From NCBI GenBank assembly GCA_009760885.1, contig CM019692.1, positions 46,683,930-46,747,929 of the forward strand: a DNA stretch of 64,000 nucleotides, written 5' to 3'. Numbering within the stretch: position 1 is the stretch's first letter; every line of letters starts with the position of its first letter. Of the stretch, positions 1 to 10,336 are shown one piece after another. A model generated the notes under the pieces. It made no database searches. It was not told where the DNA came from and saw only the letters and a list, made by a program, of their open reading frames with translations. Source of the stretch: Achatina immaculata (lineage: Eukaryota > Mollusca > Gastropoda > Stylommatophora > Achatinidae). The position numbers and the translations under genes are program-made.

Positions 1-185
1 AGCACATGTCCCAACCATCGCCAGCGTCTTTCCTCAATAATTGCTATCAGTGGCTTCATCTGCCAACAAGATGTTATTTCTTGTGGTGTTTGGCCAAAAT
101 ATTCTTCTAATTCTTCGTAAACATTTAGTCTGGAAAGAATTCAACTTGTTTTCTATGGTTTTGGTGATTTTCCAGCATTTACTGA
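1..185 (-). mobile_element. LINE-A 3' fragment
   Basis: The complement matches the 3' coding part of the full-length LINE-A copy at 16566-19775, around the segment ending in RRRWLGH. The similarity covers the region upstream of the element's GA tail, and the window edge cuts the 3' end. The copy is a short relic with no open frame of its own. Confidence 0.8.
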
Positions 186-412
186 GCAGGAAACAGTTGA
201 ATATTTTCTACTTAAATGCCCTAGACTAGATAAACTACGCATAAAACCGCTTCCAAGACATCCTACGGTTCACAACTGTCTATATTTCAAAGCTGAACAG
301 CTACAAAGGACAACCAAGTTCTTCTTTCCATCAGCTGCCAAGAGCTCCAGTTCGCAGCAGCAGGGAGGTGCGCCATCACCATCATCACCATCATCTTCAC
401 CATCACCATTCC
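178..412 (+). mobile_element. RNase H-type non-LTR retroelement, C-terminal scrap
   Basis: One forward frame reads EYFLLKCPRLDKLR, followed by a segment ending LQRTTKFF. This resembles the zinc-knuckle-like 'H-x-L-x-x-C-P' tail and the 'LRRTASFF' end of RNase H-bearing non-LTR polyproteins. The frame runs into a (CACCAT)n-like simple repeat at about 365-410, which could be the element's 3' tail. It abuts the LINE-A fragment, so one of the two probably inserted beside or into the other. Confidence 0.5.
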
Positions 413-689
413 ATTTCCTAGAATACCATGCCAGTTACAGCTTAACCAAGTAACTTTCTCACCCACCTTCTAGAACTTTTGTGAGGTCATATTGTTCATG
501 TCGTTGAACTTCACTTGGCGACCTAATTCTCGCATCCTTTCTTAAAACGGGTTACGGAATGTTTTGTCGCTTGATTTGCAGGCGGAAATATTTCATTTGT
601 GGAGATAATTCTCATCAGTACATAAGGCTAGATATCGATTTATACAGAGGAATTGATGACATATAGGAAGAACCCATTGCCTTCATTTC

Positions 690-1150
690 TAGAAGTCGGT
701 CAGCAGTCGATTTGGCCACTCATACTGTGTCTCTCATTTTCCTTCGAATCTGTAATGGTAGTTTGTGTTAAACAATCCAGTCAATGTCTATTCCGCGGTA
801 CGTACACGTTCATTCTCAATGTTCTCTCGAATCTGTAATGTGCAAAAAATCCATTCACGGTCGATTCGGCCACACGTACACTGTCATATTGTTCAAATCG
901 AATACGTAATGGTCGCTGTGTGCAAAAACCCAGTCGCAGTCGATTCTTTTAACCATGCATTGTCCCCGTGCTCCGTGTCCCCTAGAATCTGTAATGGTCG
1001 TTGTATGTAAAAATTCAGTCACAGTCGATTCGTTCGCTCTTACTATTGTCTTCACGAATCCTCGCATCTGTAATGTCGTAAAAGTGAAAAAAAAAAAAAA
1101 ATCCACTCACATTTTGTTTTTCTACCACTCTTGCGCCGTCTCCGCGTAAT
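690..1150. repeat. Degenerate tandem repeat, period about 70-92 bp
   Basis: The phrase GAATCTGTAATGG recurs at about 745, 829, 991 and 1068, with a diverged copy near 900. It is followed each time by a run resembling AAAAATCCAGTCACAGTCGATTC in degraded form. Unit length varies, which indicates an old, diverged array. Short reading frames across it are a by-product and no gene was recognised. The 413-690 interval holds nothing else that I can identify. Confidence 0.6.
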
Positions 1151-1213
1151 ATGTAAGGGTGCACAAAAATGTTATACTGTGCACATTTGTACGCAACAGA
1201 CAGAGAGGTATAG

Positions 1214-1385
1214 TATCTTCTTCTTACATCTTACATCCTCCCCGTGCTGTTAAACGTCACATATGGCTTGTATGGTAATTCGCCAAGTTTTCCTGTTGTG
1301 GGCAAGCTTTTCAACCTCATCAAGGGGTTTTATGCTTATTAATTTGGCCTTTCTTAACAATGATGCGAACCACCGACATTTGCCA
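1214..1385 (-). mobile_element. LINE-F 3' fragment
   Basis: The stretch matches, in complement, the 3' end of the family seen at 52684-53078. The shared landmarks are the block around CCGTGCTGTTAAACGTCACAT and the downstream 'CCTCATCAA-GG-TTTTATG' segment. The tail is a degraded form of the family's ATAAG-rich simple repeat. It is 5'-truncated and more diverged than the other copies. Confidence 0.75.
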
Positions 1386-1681
1386 TGGGAGACTAATGCA
1401 CTGACCACGTGGCCGTTCAGACGCGTTGCGGTGTTTTAAAAAATTAATAATGAGCAATTAATTATCTTGGAGTCGAATCAAAGTCTTTTTTAAAACGTGG
1501 CTCGAGTCGTACGATATCTGTTATAATTACTGACAACTTTTTTTAACATTTGTGTGTTTTACTATAAAGAGTGGCTATTCTGAAATATTTCTCAGTTATT
1601 TCAGATATTGCATATACCATGTATTACATAAAAAAAATTTAATGCAACATGGTCGCTCATTGTCACAGAATATTAAACATC

Positions 1682-1888
1682 TAAGCAAAGGTCGAGGGTT
1701 CGAATCCCCAGCCACCCAGCTGTAGAAATTGGTACTCGACTTCTTCTGGGGTTTGGGAAGGAAAGGCGGCCAGTCGTGATACTGACCATATCACCCTCTA
1801 GTGTGCTGACAGGTCAAGGAAAATATAGGCACTAACATCATATCCCTATGTGCCTCTAAGGAATGACAGGGTTACCTTTACCTTTACA
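1682..1888 (+). mobile_element. SINE-A copy, 5'-truncated
   Basis: The copy retains the box B core GGGTTCGAATCCC and the body that follows it in the complete copies at 48683-48941 and 52301-52534. It ends in the same TTACCTTTACCTTTAC tail. The box A half of the tRNA-like head is missing. The interval 1386-1681 just upstream is AT-rich with no recognised feature. Confidence 0.85.
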
Positions 1889-2054
1889 GTAAGTGAATAT
1901 GGTAAAGATAGAAAGGAAATTGTCACGACGGAAGTGAGGTGACTGAGAGAATACTAATTGTGACAAGAAGAGACAAAAGTCAGAAATGACACCACCAGAA
2001 CAAGTGTTGGGAAGTAACACCAGTGTTACACAACATCCAGGATGAAGTCATATC

Positions 2055-2278
2055 TTCTTCTTCTTCTTCGTTCACTTCTACCACCAAAAACCGCACTGTG
2101 AACCTACTGAATTCACGCCTGTGGTCCTCGTTAGGTCCCGTGGTCCCCTGTGTGGTCCAAAATAGACCACACGAGATCCACAAAAGGACCACAAGGGGTT
2201 CAGAGTATCACAGTGCTTTAGCCTGTATTCTTGGTGGGTCTCGGAAGCGGGATTGCGTGACACCGTGTTGAAGTCATA
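2055..2278 (-). mobile_element. Dispersed SINE-like repeat with GAA tail, copy 1
   Basis: The complement is related to 39957-40285. Both copies contain a block reading roughly CGCAATCCCGCTTC, a run of GGACCAC-type motifs, and a terminal GTGAACGAAGAAGAAGA simple repeat. I could not identify a convincing pol III box, so the class is uncertain. A short retroelement with a (GAA)n tail is the simplest reading. Confidence 0.55.
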
Positions 2279-2362
2279 TGACTTGGCCGTATTACAGTCA
2301 GCAGTTACGATGGCTATTTTTTTTTCAGCCCTAAAATGGTGCTTAAAAAAAAAAGGCAAGGA

Positions 2363-2545
2363 GTGTGCAATACTTCTTTAGCAGACCATGTAATGCCATC
2401 CCCAGCTTTGTAAGCCAGGCTGGACTTGCTACTGAGCATACACCCAACGAAAAAATGGGACAGGGTCTTGGTGAGCCTGTGGTTCGCCCAGTCCTGACGT
2501 AACCGGCTCTGTGTTGCTAACTGCCAAACCGGACAGCGTGTTTGC
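2363..2545 (+). repeat. DR1 dispersed repeat, diverged copy
   Basis: DR1 is recognised by a series of phrases: AATACTTCTTTAGCAGAC, then 'GCCAGGCT...TTACTG', then GGGACAGGGTCTTGG, then a TGGTTCGCC block. All four are present here in order. The other copies lie at 4708-4855, 7165-7570, 13237-13490, 13793-14440, 20250-20560 (minus), 41765-42085 (minus) and 56960-57305. Confidence 0.7.
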
Positions 2546-2977
2546 CTCGGGGCAAATACATAAATAAAAACAAGAAGGTGGGACGGGAACAAGCCATAAG
2601 AGAGGATAACCCAGTTATGAATCTTCAGTGTGGTATCGTAGACGCTCTGACAAGAGGAACAAAAAGGAAACGGGCGTTGACGTGTTTTCTTTGAATGTCA
2701 TTGATGCGACAAGTGGGGGTCCTGTTATTGTCATGTTGTCAATATGCGAATCTTCCCCCCGGGGTTCTAGTTTATATTGTATGCCTCCAGCAGGAGAATA
2801 AATAAAATAAAGTTGTAATTTATATTGCTTATTTGTAGTATTTTTACGTAATTTGATTTATGTAATCTGAAGTTTTAACATAGTTTTAATATACAGTACT
2901 TTTAATTACGTTCTTAATTTACACTGCTTGTCCCCTGCAAAATTTACGTAATACGGTTTTAATTTATATTGCATACC

Positions 2978-3345
2978 TGCAATAATTATGTTCTTAACGT
3001 ATACTGCCCACTTCCTGCAACATTTAAGTTCTTAACTTATACTGCCTATCTCATGCAACATTTAATTTCTTAACTTATACTGCCTATCTCATGCAACATT
3101 TAATTTCTTAACTTATACTGCCTATCTCATGCAACATTTAATTTCTTAACTTATACTGCCCACTTCCTGCAACATTTAAGTTCTTAACTTATACTGCCTA
3201 TCTCATGCAACATTTACGTTCTTAACTTATACTGTCTATCTCATGCAACATTTACGTTCTTAACTTATACTGTCTATCTCATGCAACATTTACGTTCTTA
3301 ACTTATACTGTCTATCTTATGCAACATTTACGTAATTTGGAGTAA
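2978..3345. repeat. 38-bp minisatellite, about 9 copies
   Basis: The unit starts TGCAACATTTAATTTCTTAA and continues into ACTTATACTGCCTATCTCA. Central copies are near-identical and the edges are diverged, and similar degenerate units extend from about 2820 to 3400. This is the usual pattern of homogenisation at an array's centre. Confidence 0.9.
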
Positions 3346-3847
3346 TAATTTATATTTATTTCTTGAAATAATTACGTAGTTTATAGTTTTAACCTAACGT
3401 TGCTGACCACCAGAGGTAGTAGGTACGTAAAGTAAAGCTTTAGATTATTAGTTTAAATGCAAGAACACACACACAAGATAAAAGTTTCCCTTGCATTGTT
3501 CAGCAATAATTTTTTTAATGAAGTTTTGATTGACATTGCTTATTTTTAGCAGCAGGTTAGGGTAAGTATGAAGTTACCTGTATTATGCCATAGGGACACA
3601 TCTTGTTGTAGTTCATATTGTGCTTGACTTGTCCCCCCTAATTGGTCTTTCCTTGTCCAGTTCCTCATGGAGCCGAGTACTCATTTTTACATCTGATCAC
3701 CTGAGGGCGCTTCCAGCGGGACTCCAGTCACTTCGACATGAAATGGTAGTGGACTAACCACTTCGGTACTCTGGCGACCGTAAAGTTCCTTCTTAAAGAA
3801 GTTAAACATATCCGGTATATCAGAAGTAGTAAAGTTTGCATCGATCA

Positions 3848-4345
3848 CATGTCTCACTCGTTCATTGCTTACATTATTCACACAATATCTCACTCGTTCA
3901 TTGCTTACATTATTCACACAATATCTCACTCCTTCATTGGTTATATCATTCATACAATATCTCACTCGTTCATTGCTTACATTATTCACACAATATCTCA
4001 CTCCTTCACTGGTTATATCATTCATACAATATCTCACTCCTTCATTGCTTACATTATTCACACAATATCTCACTCCTTCATTGGTTATATCATTCATACA
4101 ATATCTCACTCGTTCATTGCTTACATTATTCACACAATATCTCACTCGTTCATTGCTTACATTATTCACACAATATCTCACTCCTTCATTGCTTATATTA
4201 TTCACACAATATCTCACTCGTTCTTTGCTTACATTATTCACACAATATCTCACTCCTTCATTGGTTATATCATTCATACAATATCTCACTTGTTCATTGG
4301 TTATATCATTCACACAATATATCACTCGTTCATTGCTTGTATAGA
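3848..4345. repeat. 36-bp minisatellite, about 14 copies, two alternating variants
   Basis: The unit is CACTCGTTCATTGCTTACAT plus TATTCACACAATATCT. A second variant has TTGGTTATATCATTCATAC in the middle and partly alternates with the first. Because 36 is a multiple of three, long open frames appear in several frames on both strands. They encode 12-residue repeats such as RYCVNNVSNEGV and are not evidence of a gene. The interval 3346-3847 shows nothing recognisable. Confidence 0.95.
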
Positions 4346-4705
4346 TAACACAAAGCCTCACTCACTCGTTGCTTGTATCGATCACACCACGCCTCACTCA
4401 CTCGTTGCTTGTATAGAGATCACAAAGCCTCACTAACTCGTTGCTTGTATAGAGATCACAAAGCCTCACTCACTCGTTGCTTGTATAGATAACACAAAGC
4501 CTCACTCACTCGTTGCTTGTATAGAGATCACAAAGCCTCACTAACTCGTTGCTTGTATAGATAACACAAAGCCTCACTCACTCGTTGCTTGTATCGATCA
4601 CACAACGCCTCACTCACTCGTTGCTTGTATAGATAACACATAGCCTCACTCACTCGTTGCTTGTATAGATAACACAAAGCCTCACTCACTCGTTGCTTGT
4701 ATAGA
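4346..4705. repeat. Second 36-bp minisatellite, about 10 copies, diverged relative of the first
   Basis: The unit reads CACTCACTCGTTGCTTGTAT plus AGATAACACAAAGCCT. It has the same length as the preceding array and shares the CACTC start, the GTTGCTT block and an ACACAA block, so the two arrays are probably sister subfamilies that expanded separately. The change from one to the other occurs within one unit at about 4340-4360. Confidence 0.9.
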
Positions 4706-4707
4706 AT

Positions 4708-4855
4708 AGCGATCCCTCTCCAGTTAGCCAAGTTGAGCCTTCTGGGGACACTAGCGGAAAGGTGGGAGAGAGTCTTGGTTGGCCATGGTCCACCAGGATT
4801 AACGCAAGCAATCAGTTGTGGGTCGCTAAACCGTTGTCTCAAACACCTTGGGTAC
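4708..4855 (+). repeat. DR1 copy adjoining the 36-bp array
   Basis: The copy contains GCGATCCCT, TTAGCCAAG, a GGTGGGAGAGAGTCTTGG block and a GTGGGTCGCTAA block in DR1 order. It starts within three bases of the last minisatellite unit, so the array and DR1 may have been joined by insertion or recombination. Confidence 0.6.
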
Positions 4856-4956
4856 CGAATCATGTAGCAAGGCGGGTAGATTACAATAGTCCTCTCTAAA
4901 ATGTATAAACTAGGAAAAAAGTATGAACATCTTTATTATTTAACGATTACAAAGTC

Positions 4957-4990
4957 GTGACATTTCGACGCGAGGCTTCATCAAAGAAAA
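4957..4990 (-). ncRNA. Hammerhead-like motif, left arm (degenerate)
   Basis: The complement reads TTTGATGAAGCCTCGCG followed by TCGAAATGTCACGAC. The TGATGA and GAAA core blocks of a hammerhead ribozyme are present with a short interval between them. The base where the consensus has C3 is T, and the stem II halves (GCC and GTC) no longer pair. It is probably inactive if it was ever a ribozyme. Confidence 0.35.
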
Positions 4991-5282
4991 ATAAACAGGA
5001 CGAAGAATCAGAGAGAGGAGACAAAGTATAGATTCACATGAATTTTATGTTAACGAAATAATAAAAAAATGAGGAAAAAATTAAAACTGTAAATGGCTAA
5101 TCTTAGATTTTGGAACAGTACAGAATTACAATCGGTTATGTCGCAGGCAGCACAAACAATATGCATCAGTTAACTATGTAAACAAAGCGTTCGTTCTGAA
5201 AGGTGCAAAATTGTGCATGGCTGAGTGTAGAAAATGTTAAGAGACAAGGGATGCGCATAGAAGGATCAGAGAATTATTCCAA

Positions 5283-5420
5283 GAACAGGGATGGCTGGAG
5301 AGCCTTTATCCTTGTCCGGTGCTCTTAAGGGAATGAAAGGTGATGATGGTGATGATGGTGGTGGTGGTGATGATGATGTTGATGTGATAGTAGATGATGG
5401 TAATGAATGGATAGGGATTT
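5283..5420 (+). mobile_element. LINE-G 3' end with GAT-rich tail, nested
   Basis: The phrase GGCTGGAGAGCCTTTATCC, then TTAAGGGAATGAAAGG, is the complement of the LINE-G 3' end at 38795-38870. It leads straight into a (GATGATGGT)n simple repeat, the same type of tail as in the 38.8-kb copy. The fragment lies between the two arms of the Penelope-like unit, so it probably inserted there later. Confidence 0.7.
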
Positions 5421-5867
5421 GTGATGTTTGATAGTAGATGATGGTAGAGAAGGGATGGCAATCTATTTAGGAGAAGGTGAAATGAATAATTATGGTTGTA
5501 GTAGAGGAGTAGTAATGTGATGATGCATGAGGGTACTTAACTACGTGCATAAAGTGAGAATGAGTAAGACTGTGGAAGATTATGTGTAGCTGAGTAACGA
5601 GCTCAAACTATGTGATTCCAGTATTCCATAGTCCTGAATGTAGCGGTTCTCAGGCGCTAGGTGGGTTGTGTCATCTGCGTGACATTGTTTGATAGCTGTT
5701 ACCAGAAAATCAGATTTGCCTCTATGGCTGGGTCCGTTGAAATGATTAGATAAGTCATTTAGAATTTTTCATTAATTTTTTTCACTTTTTATTTTTTCGT
5801 TGACATAAAATTCATGTGAATCTATACTTTTTGTCTCCTCTCTCTGATTCTTCGTTCTGTTTGTTTT

Positions 5868-5902
5868 TTGTTTGATGAAGGCTCACGCCGAAACGTCACA
5901 AC
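5868..5902 (+). ncRNA. Hammerhead-like motif, right arm
   Basis: The strand reads TTTGATGAAGGCTCACGCC followed by GAAACGTCACAAC. The stem II candidate GGC/GCC with a UCAC loop pairs correctly, and the GAAAC block is intact. The consensus C before TGATGA is T in both arms, which argues for lost or altered activity. Penelope-like elements are known to carry hammerhead motifs in their terminal repeats. Confidence 0.4.
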
Positions 5903-6042
5903 TCTGTAATCGTTAAATAATAAAGCTGCTCCTACTTTTTTCCTATTTTATACATTTTGGCATCTCAGCTTTACTACAGTGCTTTGTGTATAGTTGTATG
6001 CCTATACACTAATTACTGTGTGCTAAATAGTCCTCTCTAAAA

Positions 6043-7164
6043 CCATTGTCCGAGCGTTGTCTGAACTAATATCATTTCCGCGTTGTGATACAGAGAAATT
6101 CCAAAGAAGAAGAAGAAGATGAAGAGGACTTTGTTAAAATTATTTAAGGGTTTGAAGATGACAAAAAAAAAGAAAAAAAAAGGTCCTTTTCGTAAAAACA
6201 CTAGTAAATACACTAGCAAAGATACGCAATATTCGCATTTTGTCTTGTCTCATATACTTTTTCAATGTTTAGGGGGACAGATAGAAGTCTTGACGGGGCT
6301 CGGCGATTTGCTTCATATAATGGGGGGGGGGGGGGGATTTAAAGTTTCTGCAATTTCCTCCCTCAAGATCCCTCTCCCCCCCCCCAAAACCAAACTTCAG
6401 ACTCCTCTAACACATTCACTTCAAGTGCTCTTTTCTTCTCATGAGTATGTAGTTACATTCGCATAAACCTTTTATTTGCGTAATCTTACTTTACAATATA
6501 AACGAAGGCTACAAATCGAAAATAAACATTTATATAAATCTTCATTTTAAAAGAGTGTCATTTTCTCATGAATCATCGTTCGGTTCTCAATCCTGGCATA
6601 GGTTTCCTGTAACTCGTTTGTGCCTTTTCTGTTCATTGTCAGATAAATCAGACATAACAAGGTGTTATGCGAACTGGTCATAGGGAGAGGATGTTAAAAG
6701 ATTCAGACACAGCAAGGCTGAATTTATATTAACAAGAATACCACTTCTCTTGAAGGGCGAAAGCACGCTACTTTCTGCTCTTGCTCTTTGATATAATGAA
6801 TTTAAATGTTAGGCTCGGGCAAAGGAGAGCCAGGACTTGAAAAATACTTTACTTTGAGACTCGGGCTTTCATCTTGCCTTTCTACTTTCTCCATCCGGCC
6901 GAGATTTGAGCAAGAGACTAAAGGGTTAAAGCTAACAAGGCAACAGCAGTCGGGGTTTTAATTGTATCATCATGATTATATGTGAAGCGCTGCTTTAACA
7001 CTTCGTTCATTTCGTTGATATGTTCGCTTCTGTGTTTAACTAAACTCTTTCATTGCTACTTTGATGAACTTTGATTGAAACTAGTTCCTGCAGGAGTACT
7101 AAGTGTTTTAAAGCTTGCCCGTAGCTCCAGTTCTAAGAGATTGTGTACATCACTGCAACTGAAT
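6043..7164. other. No gene recognised
   Basis: The stretch is AT-rich, with an oligo-G run at about 6321-6337 and an oligo-C run near 6375. Short open frames exist but show no domain, repeat family or splice pattern that I can recognise. Confidence 0.6.
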
Positions 7165-7570
7165 CTTTGTTATTTCTTCTTCTTCTTCTTTTTCTTCTTC
7201 TTCTTCAATCTCCCTGGAACTACGAGCTGGTGTTCTTAACTACCGACGTGGTGAAAATGTTGATGCACAGCATCGTGCTGGCTTGGGACCGGGTTCGGGA
7301 AACTACTTTTTCAGACTCTGAGTGCAGTTAAAATGGGGGGGGGGGGAAGAAGGGGGCTACAGTACTTTTTTAGCAGACTCCACCACTGTGGGTGACTACG
7401 GCGATCCCTGCCCCATTATCCAGGCTAAGCTTGTTACTGGGAGGCACGAATAGAGGGGGGGGGGCGGGACAGGGTCTTGGTCAGCTGTGGTCCACAAACC
7501 CTGGTGCCAGCATGCCAGTCATGGTTCGCTGATTCCCACAGCGGCCAGCGTCTTCGGCCCCTCCCCCCCC
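7165..7570 (+). repeat. DR1 copy with 5' extension
   Basis: A TTC-rich run leads into TCCCTGGAACTACGAGCTGG and then a block ending GGCTTGGGACCGGGTT. After an oligo-G run, the DR1 core follows (TTTTTTAGCAGACTCCACCA, GCCAGGCTAAGC, GGGACAGGGTCTTGGTCAGC, CATGCCAGTCATGGTTCGC). The same 5' extension occurs at 36215-36335 and 56960-57100. It shows that the repeat unit is longer than the core seen in most copies. Confidence 0.75.
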
Positions 7571-7599
7571 CCTTCCAACTGTTCTCTCACGAGATGCTA

Positions 7600-8690
7600 A
7601 AAGAACTGTAACGGAGTTTTGATTAACATTTTGTACTTGAAGCGCATGAATGACTGGACAGAGAAATAAATATTAGATTTTTAAAACAAAATCCTTTTAC
7701 TGCAGAAATTTTTACCACATACAGATTTATTAACCAGTTTATTAATTACACCCGATGATAAATTACCTCTCACATTCTTTGGACTCTCTCCACCATATTT
7801 GACCTGGCACAGCTTATGCACACTGTATATAACCTGGCAAGATGAGAAAAGACGCACCTTAAGATGGCTGCTACAAAGCTTTCCCAGAAACCTTTCAGTT
7901 TAACAACATTGTTCACTGTCTCTATTTAGCTACATTTATTTTCCCTCCTTATATTATTTAATACAAAGATGAGGGACGAATGAAGGTATATTTTGTCTTT
8001 CTAAAGGAAGTCAAAAACAACGATATCCTCTGTTTTGCTCTCCATCCAGTGTAATGATTATCTTAACATTTAGATACGTTGCAAGACTCACTTCTTTCTG
8101 CTAAACAAAAATGAAATGAACCGCGTCTTATATAAATATGAAAACAAATAATGACGCAAGCTCTTCCAGCAGTGAAGTTAAGAAAAGAGCAGGAGTTCTT
8201 ACGTGCGAAACTAAATAACAAAGCTAGAATTCCCCTTTTTCAACAGCTTGGGCTGTTCACTTGATCTCGTCAAAAATTAAAAGAGGTGCCAAGATTTTTT
8301 TTTTGGAGGGGAGGGGGGGAATGGGCCAAGAGAAGAGGAGACAAGTCTAATGTGACTATTAGCAGTAGGTTCAGACAGAAGTGTATGGTTCAGTTACACA
8401 AAAAGATAGAACAGAGAAAGAAACGGCAGCAGTATTGTATATACAATATTTCGGCAAAATGCCTCTGTCAAGGACAGTGGGAATGACGAAAACAACGAAA
8501 TGGAAACTTGGCTACCAGAACTTTTCATGATGTGAAGGTCGGACACACAATATTACTAAGTAACTATTACTTTTTTTATATCAAACTTTCCTGACTAGTG
8601 TGCTGTTATATCTCAACGATAATAATTTTAGTGGGGGGACCCGGTTCTGCATGTGAAAAGAACAGTGATAATCTTTATGGACTGACTCGG
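7600..8690. other. No gene recognised
   Basis: AT-rich sequence with an oligo-T and oligo-G stretch near 8296-8320. No repeat family from elsewhere in the window and no exon signal was found. Confidence 0.55.
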
Positions 8691-8694
8691 TTCT

Positions 8695-8905
8695 GCGTAG
8701 ATAAAGAATCTTATCTTATATCCTTCCCGTGCCGTTCAACGTCACATAGGGCTCGCAAAGTAGTTCGCCAATTTTTCATGTCTTCGGCAAGTCTTTCAAC
8801 CTCATCAGAGGATTTTATGCCTGTTAATTTGGCCTCTCTTAATAATGTCCTCTTCAGAGTTTCACGCGGTCTGCCTCTTTTTTTCTTCGGCCTGTTGTGT
8901 TTATA
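8695..8905 (-). mobile_element. LINE-F 3' fragment
   Basis: In complement it encodes the end of the LINE-F protein, the region reading ERLAED and NWRTTLRA in the better copy at 52684-53078. The ATAAG-type tail appears as TCTTATCTTATATCC at the left edge. The 5' part is missing. Confidence 0.85.
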
Positions 8906-9155
8906 AAGAATAGTGATATCTTAATGGAAAGACTTGGTTCTGCGTGGACAAATAATAGTTTAGCTATAAGAGAAAACGTAGAAAAGTTCGAGAGGAATTA
9001 AACAGAAAGGCACAGAACAGTGCATTTATAGAGATTTAAAAAAAATTATTTTGTGATGATTTGCGGAGAAAAAAGGGGGAGGGGTGTAATTAAACGGACT
9101 GAAAATAGAATAATGATTTAGTTTCGTTCAATAAATACATATACTCTTGTACTGG

Positions 9156-9697
9156 CAGTTCCCGGATTACGAGTGAGCTCCCTTCCTAAGCTTGTTCGTA
9201 AGTCGAATTTGTACTTATGTCGAGAACATCAGCTACGATTCGTGTATAACGAATATAACGTGTAAGGTGTACTTTTCAGCGCACATTAAAGAAACCCGCG
9301 AACCGCTGCGGACGCCAAGTGTTTTGATGCGCGCTATTTGAGTTACAGAACAATAACAATAACATCTCTCAGTTTCTTGAACGGCTCCAGCAAGTTACTG
9401 AAACATCTCATACATCGGGTCTTCCTTTTAGTCATGTTAAGTTTTTAAAAAAAGCACGTAAATGCCTTTAAATGCTACATTTTTTAGGTCCTTAAATATC
9501 ATGAACATAAAAAAGAACAAATATATACATACTACAAGAGCTTAATATTGAAGAAGGTTGGGGAGTAAGGAAAGATTAAACAAAGAAAACTTAATATTTA
9601 GGACGTATTAAACGTCATGATAATTTAGAGAAGACAGTCAGGGGTCGTTTGTAACTACGAATTACACGTAAGTCGGACTTTCGTAACCCGGGGACTG
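9156..9697. mobile_element. DNA-transposon MITE with CAGTCCCCGG-type inverted ends
   Basis: The left end reads GGCAGTTCCCGGATTACGA and the complement of the right end reads GGCAGTCCCCGGGTTACGA. Both are followed by a GTAAGTCGAATT-like block. The inverted ends are about 20-50 bp with substitutions. A TA lies close to both ends, as expected for Tc1-mariner or pogo-type MITEs, but the exact duplication could not be fixed. A LINE-C fragment lies inside at 9541-9652. Confidence 0.65.
9541..9652 (+). mobile_element. LINE-C fragment inside the MITE
   Basis: GCTTAATATTGAAGAAGG and CATGATAATTTAGAGAAGAC match the plus-oriented LINE-C piece at 25811-25895, with intervening substitutions. It is an internal slice without the 3' end, so it may have been present in the MITE progenitor or truncated afterwards. 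Confidence 0.7.
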
Positions 9698-10336
9698 CCT
9701 ATTACTGGGTTCACTAGGATAGTTAGAAGAAGCAAAGATGTGCTAGAGTTCTAGATGTAAAGGACCCCTGCGAATTCCACAAGGATCAGGCTGGGTTCGT
9801 ATTGCAAGTCTTGGTTATACAGAATACTAGAAATGTGTAAGGATTCTAAATAAAGAGTCTCAGGAAAGTGCAGAGAGGGGGGGGGGAGTCGGCTGCGGCG
9901 AGTTTAGGTGTCGTGACCTGAAAAGATCTTTTGAACCGCTGCCCTGTAGTAAGGTTGTTGATGTTACGGGTACCTTTCATCTGAAAAATGTTTGAGAATC
10001 ACTGTCCTAGAATAAAGGTGATGACGTTACAGGTATCTGCCACCTGAAAAAAAAATATTTGAAAACCACTGTTCTTAGATGCACCGTGACGTTACATGGA
10101 CCGAGGAAACAGAATTGGTCAAGACCTTTTACTGCTCATCCACTCCCCACCAGCCTGGCTAAGGAGAGGTTAGGGCTCAGTCTGGCCAGGTAATGTAGCT
10201 TAATTAGGGCAGTCTCACAGTGGAGAAAAATGGGCATAAGCTGACCCTTTGCTCTCAGTGATCGCCATTTTCAAACAATTTTTTTTTTGGGTGTCATTTC
10301 TTACTGTCTTACTCCCCTGGAGATATTTTTTTTCGT

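Larger units (their letters stand above)
4902..6025. mobile_element. Penelope-like or foldback retroelement unit with inverted arms
   Basis: Two arms of about 190 bp (4902-5087 and 5765-5960) are inverted copies of each other. The whole unit is flanked by a perfect 17-bp direct repeat, AATAGTCCTCTCTAAAA, at 4885-4901 and 6026-6042, which is a target-site duplication. Each arm carries a TGATGA...GAAA motif like a hammerhead ribozyme core. On the minus strand near 5600-5765 a frame reads HFNGPSHRGKSDF, reminiscent of the C-terminal part of GIY-YIG endonucleases of Penelope-like elements. The class assignment is inference. The duplication and the inverted arms are directly visible. Confidence 0.6.

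Noticed and set aside
3687..4436. Overlapping open frames of 159-224 codons on both strands
   Set aside because: They exist because a 36-bp unit without stops keeps several frames open. The products are 12-residue repeats with no start, splice or family support.
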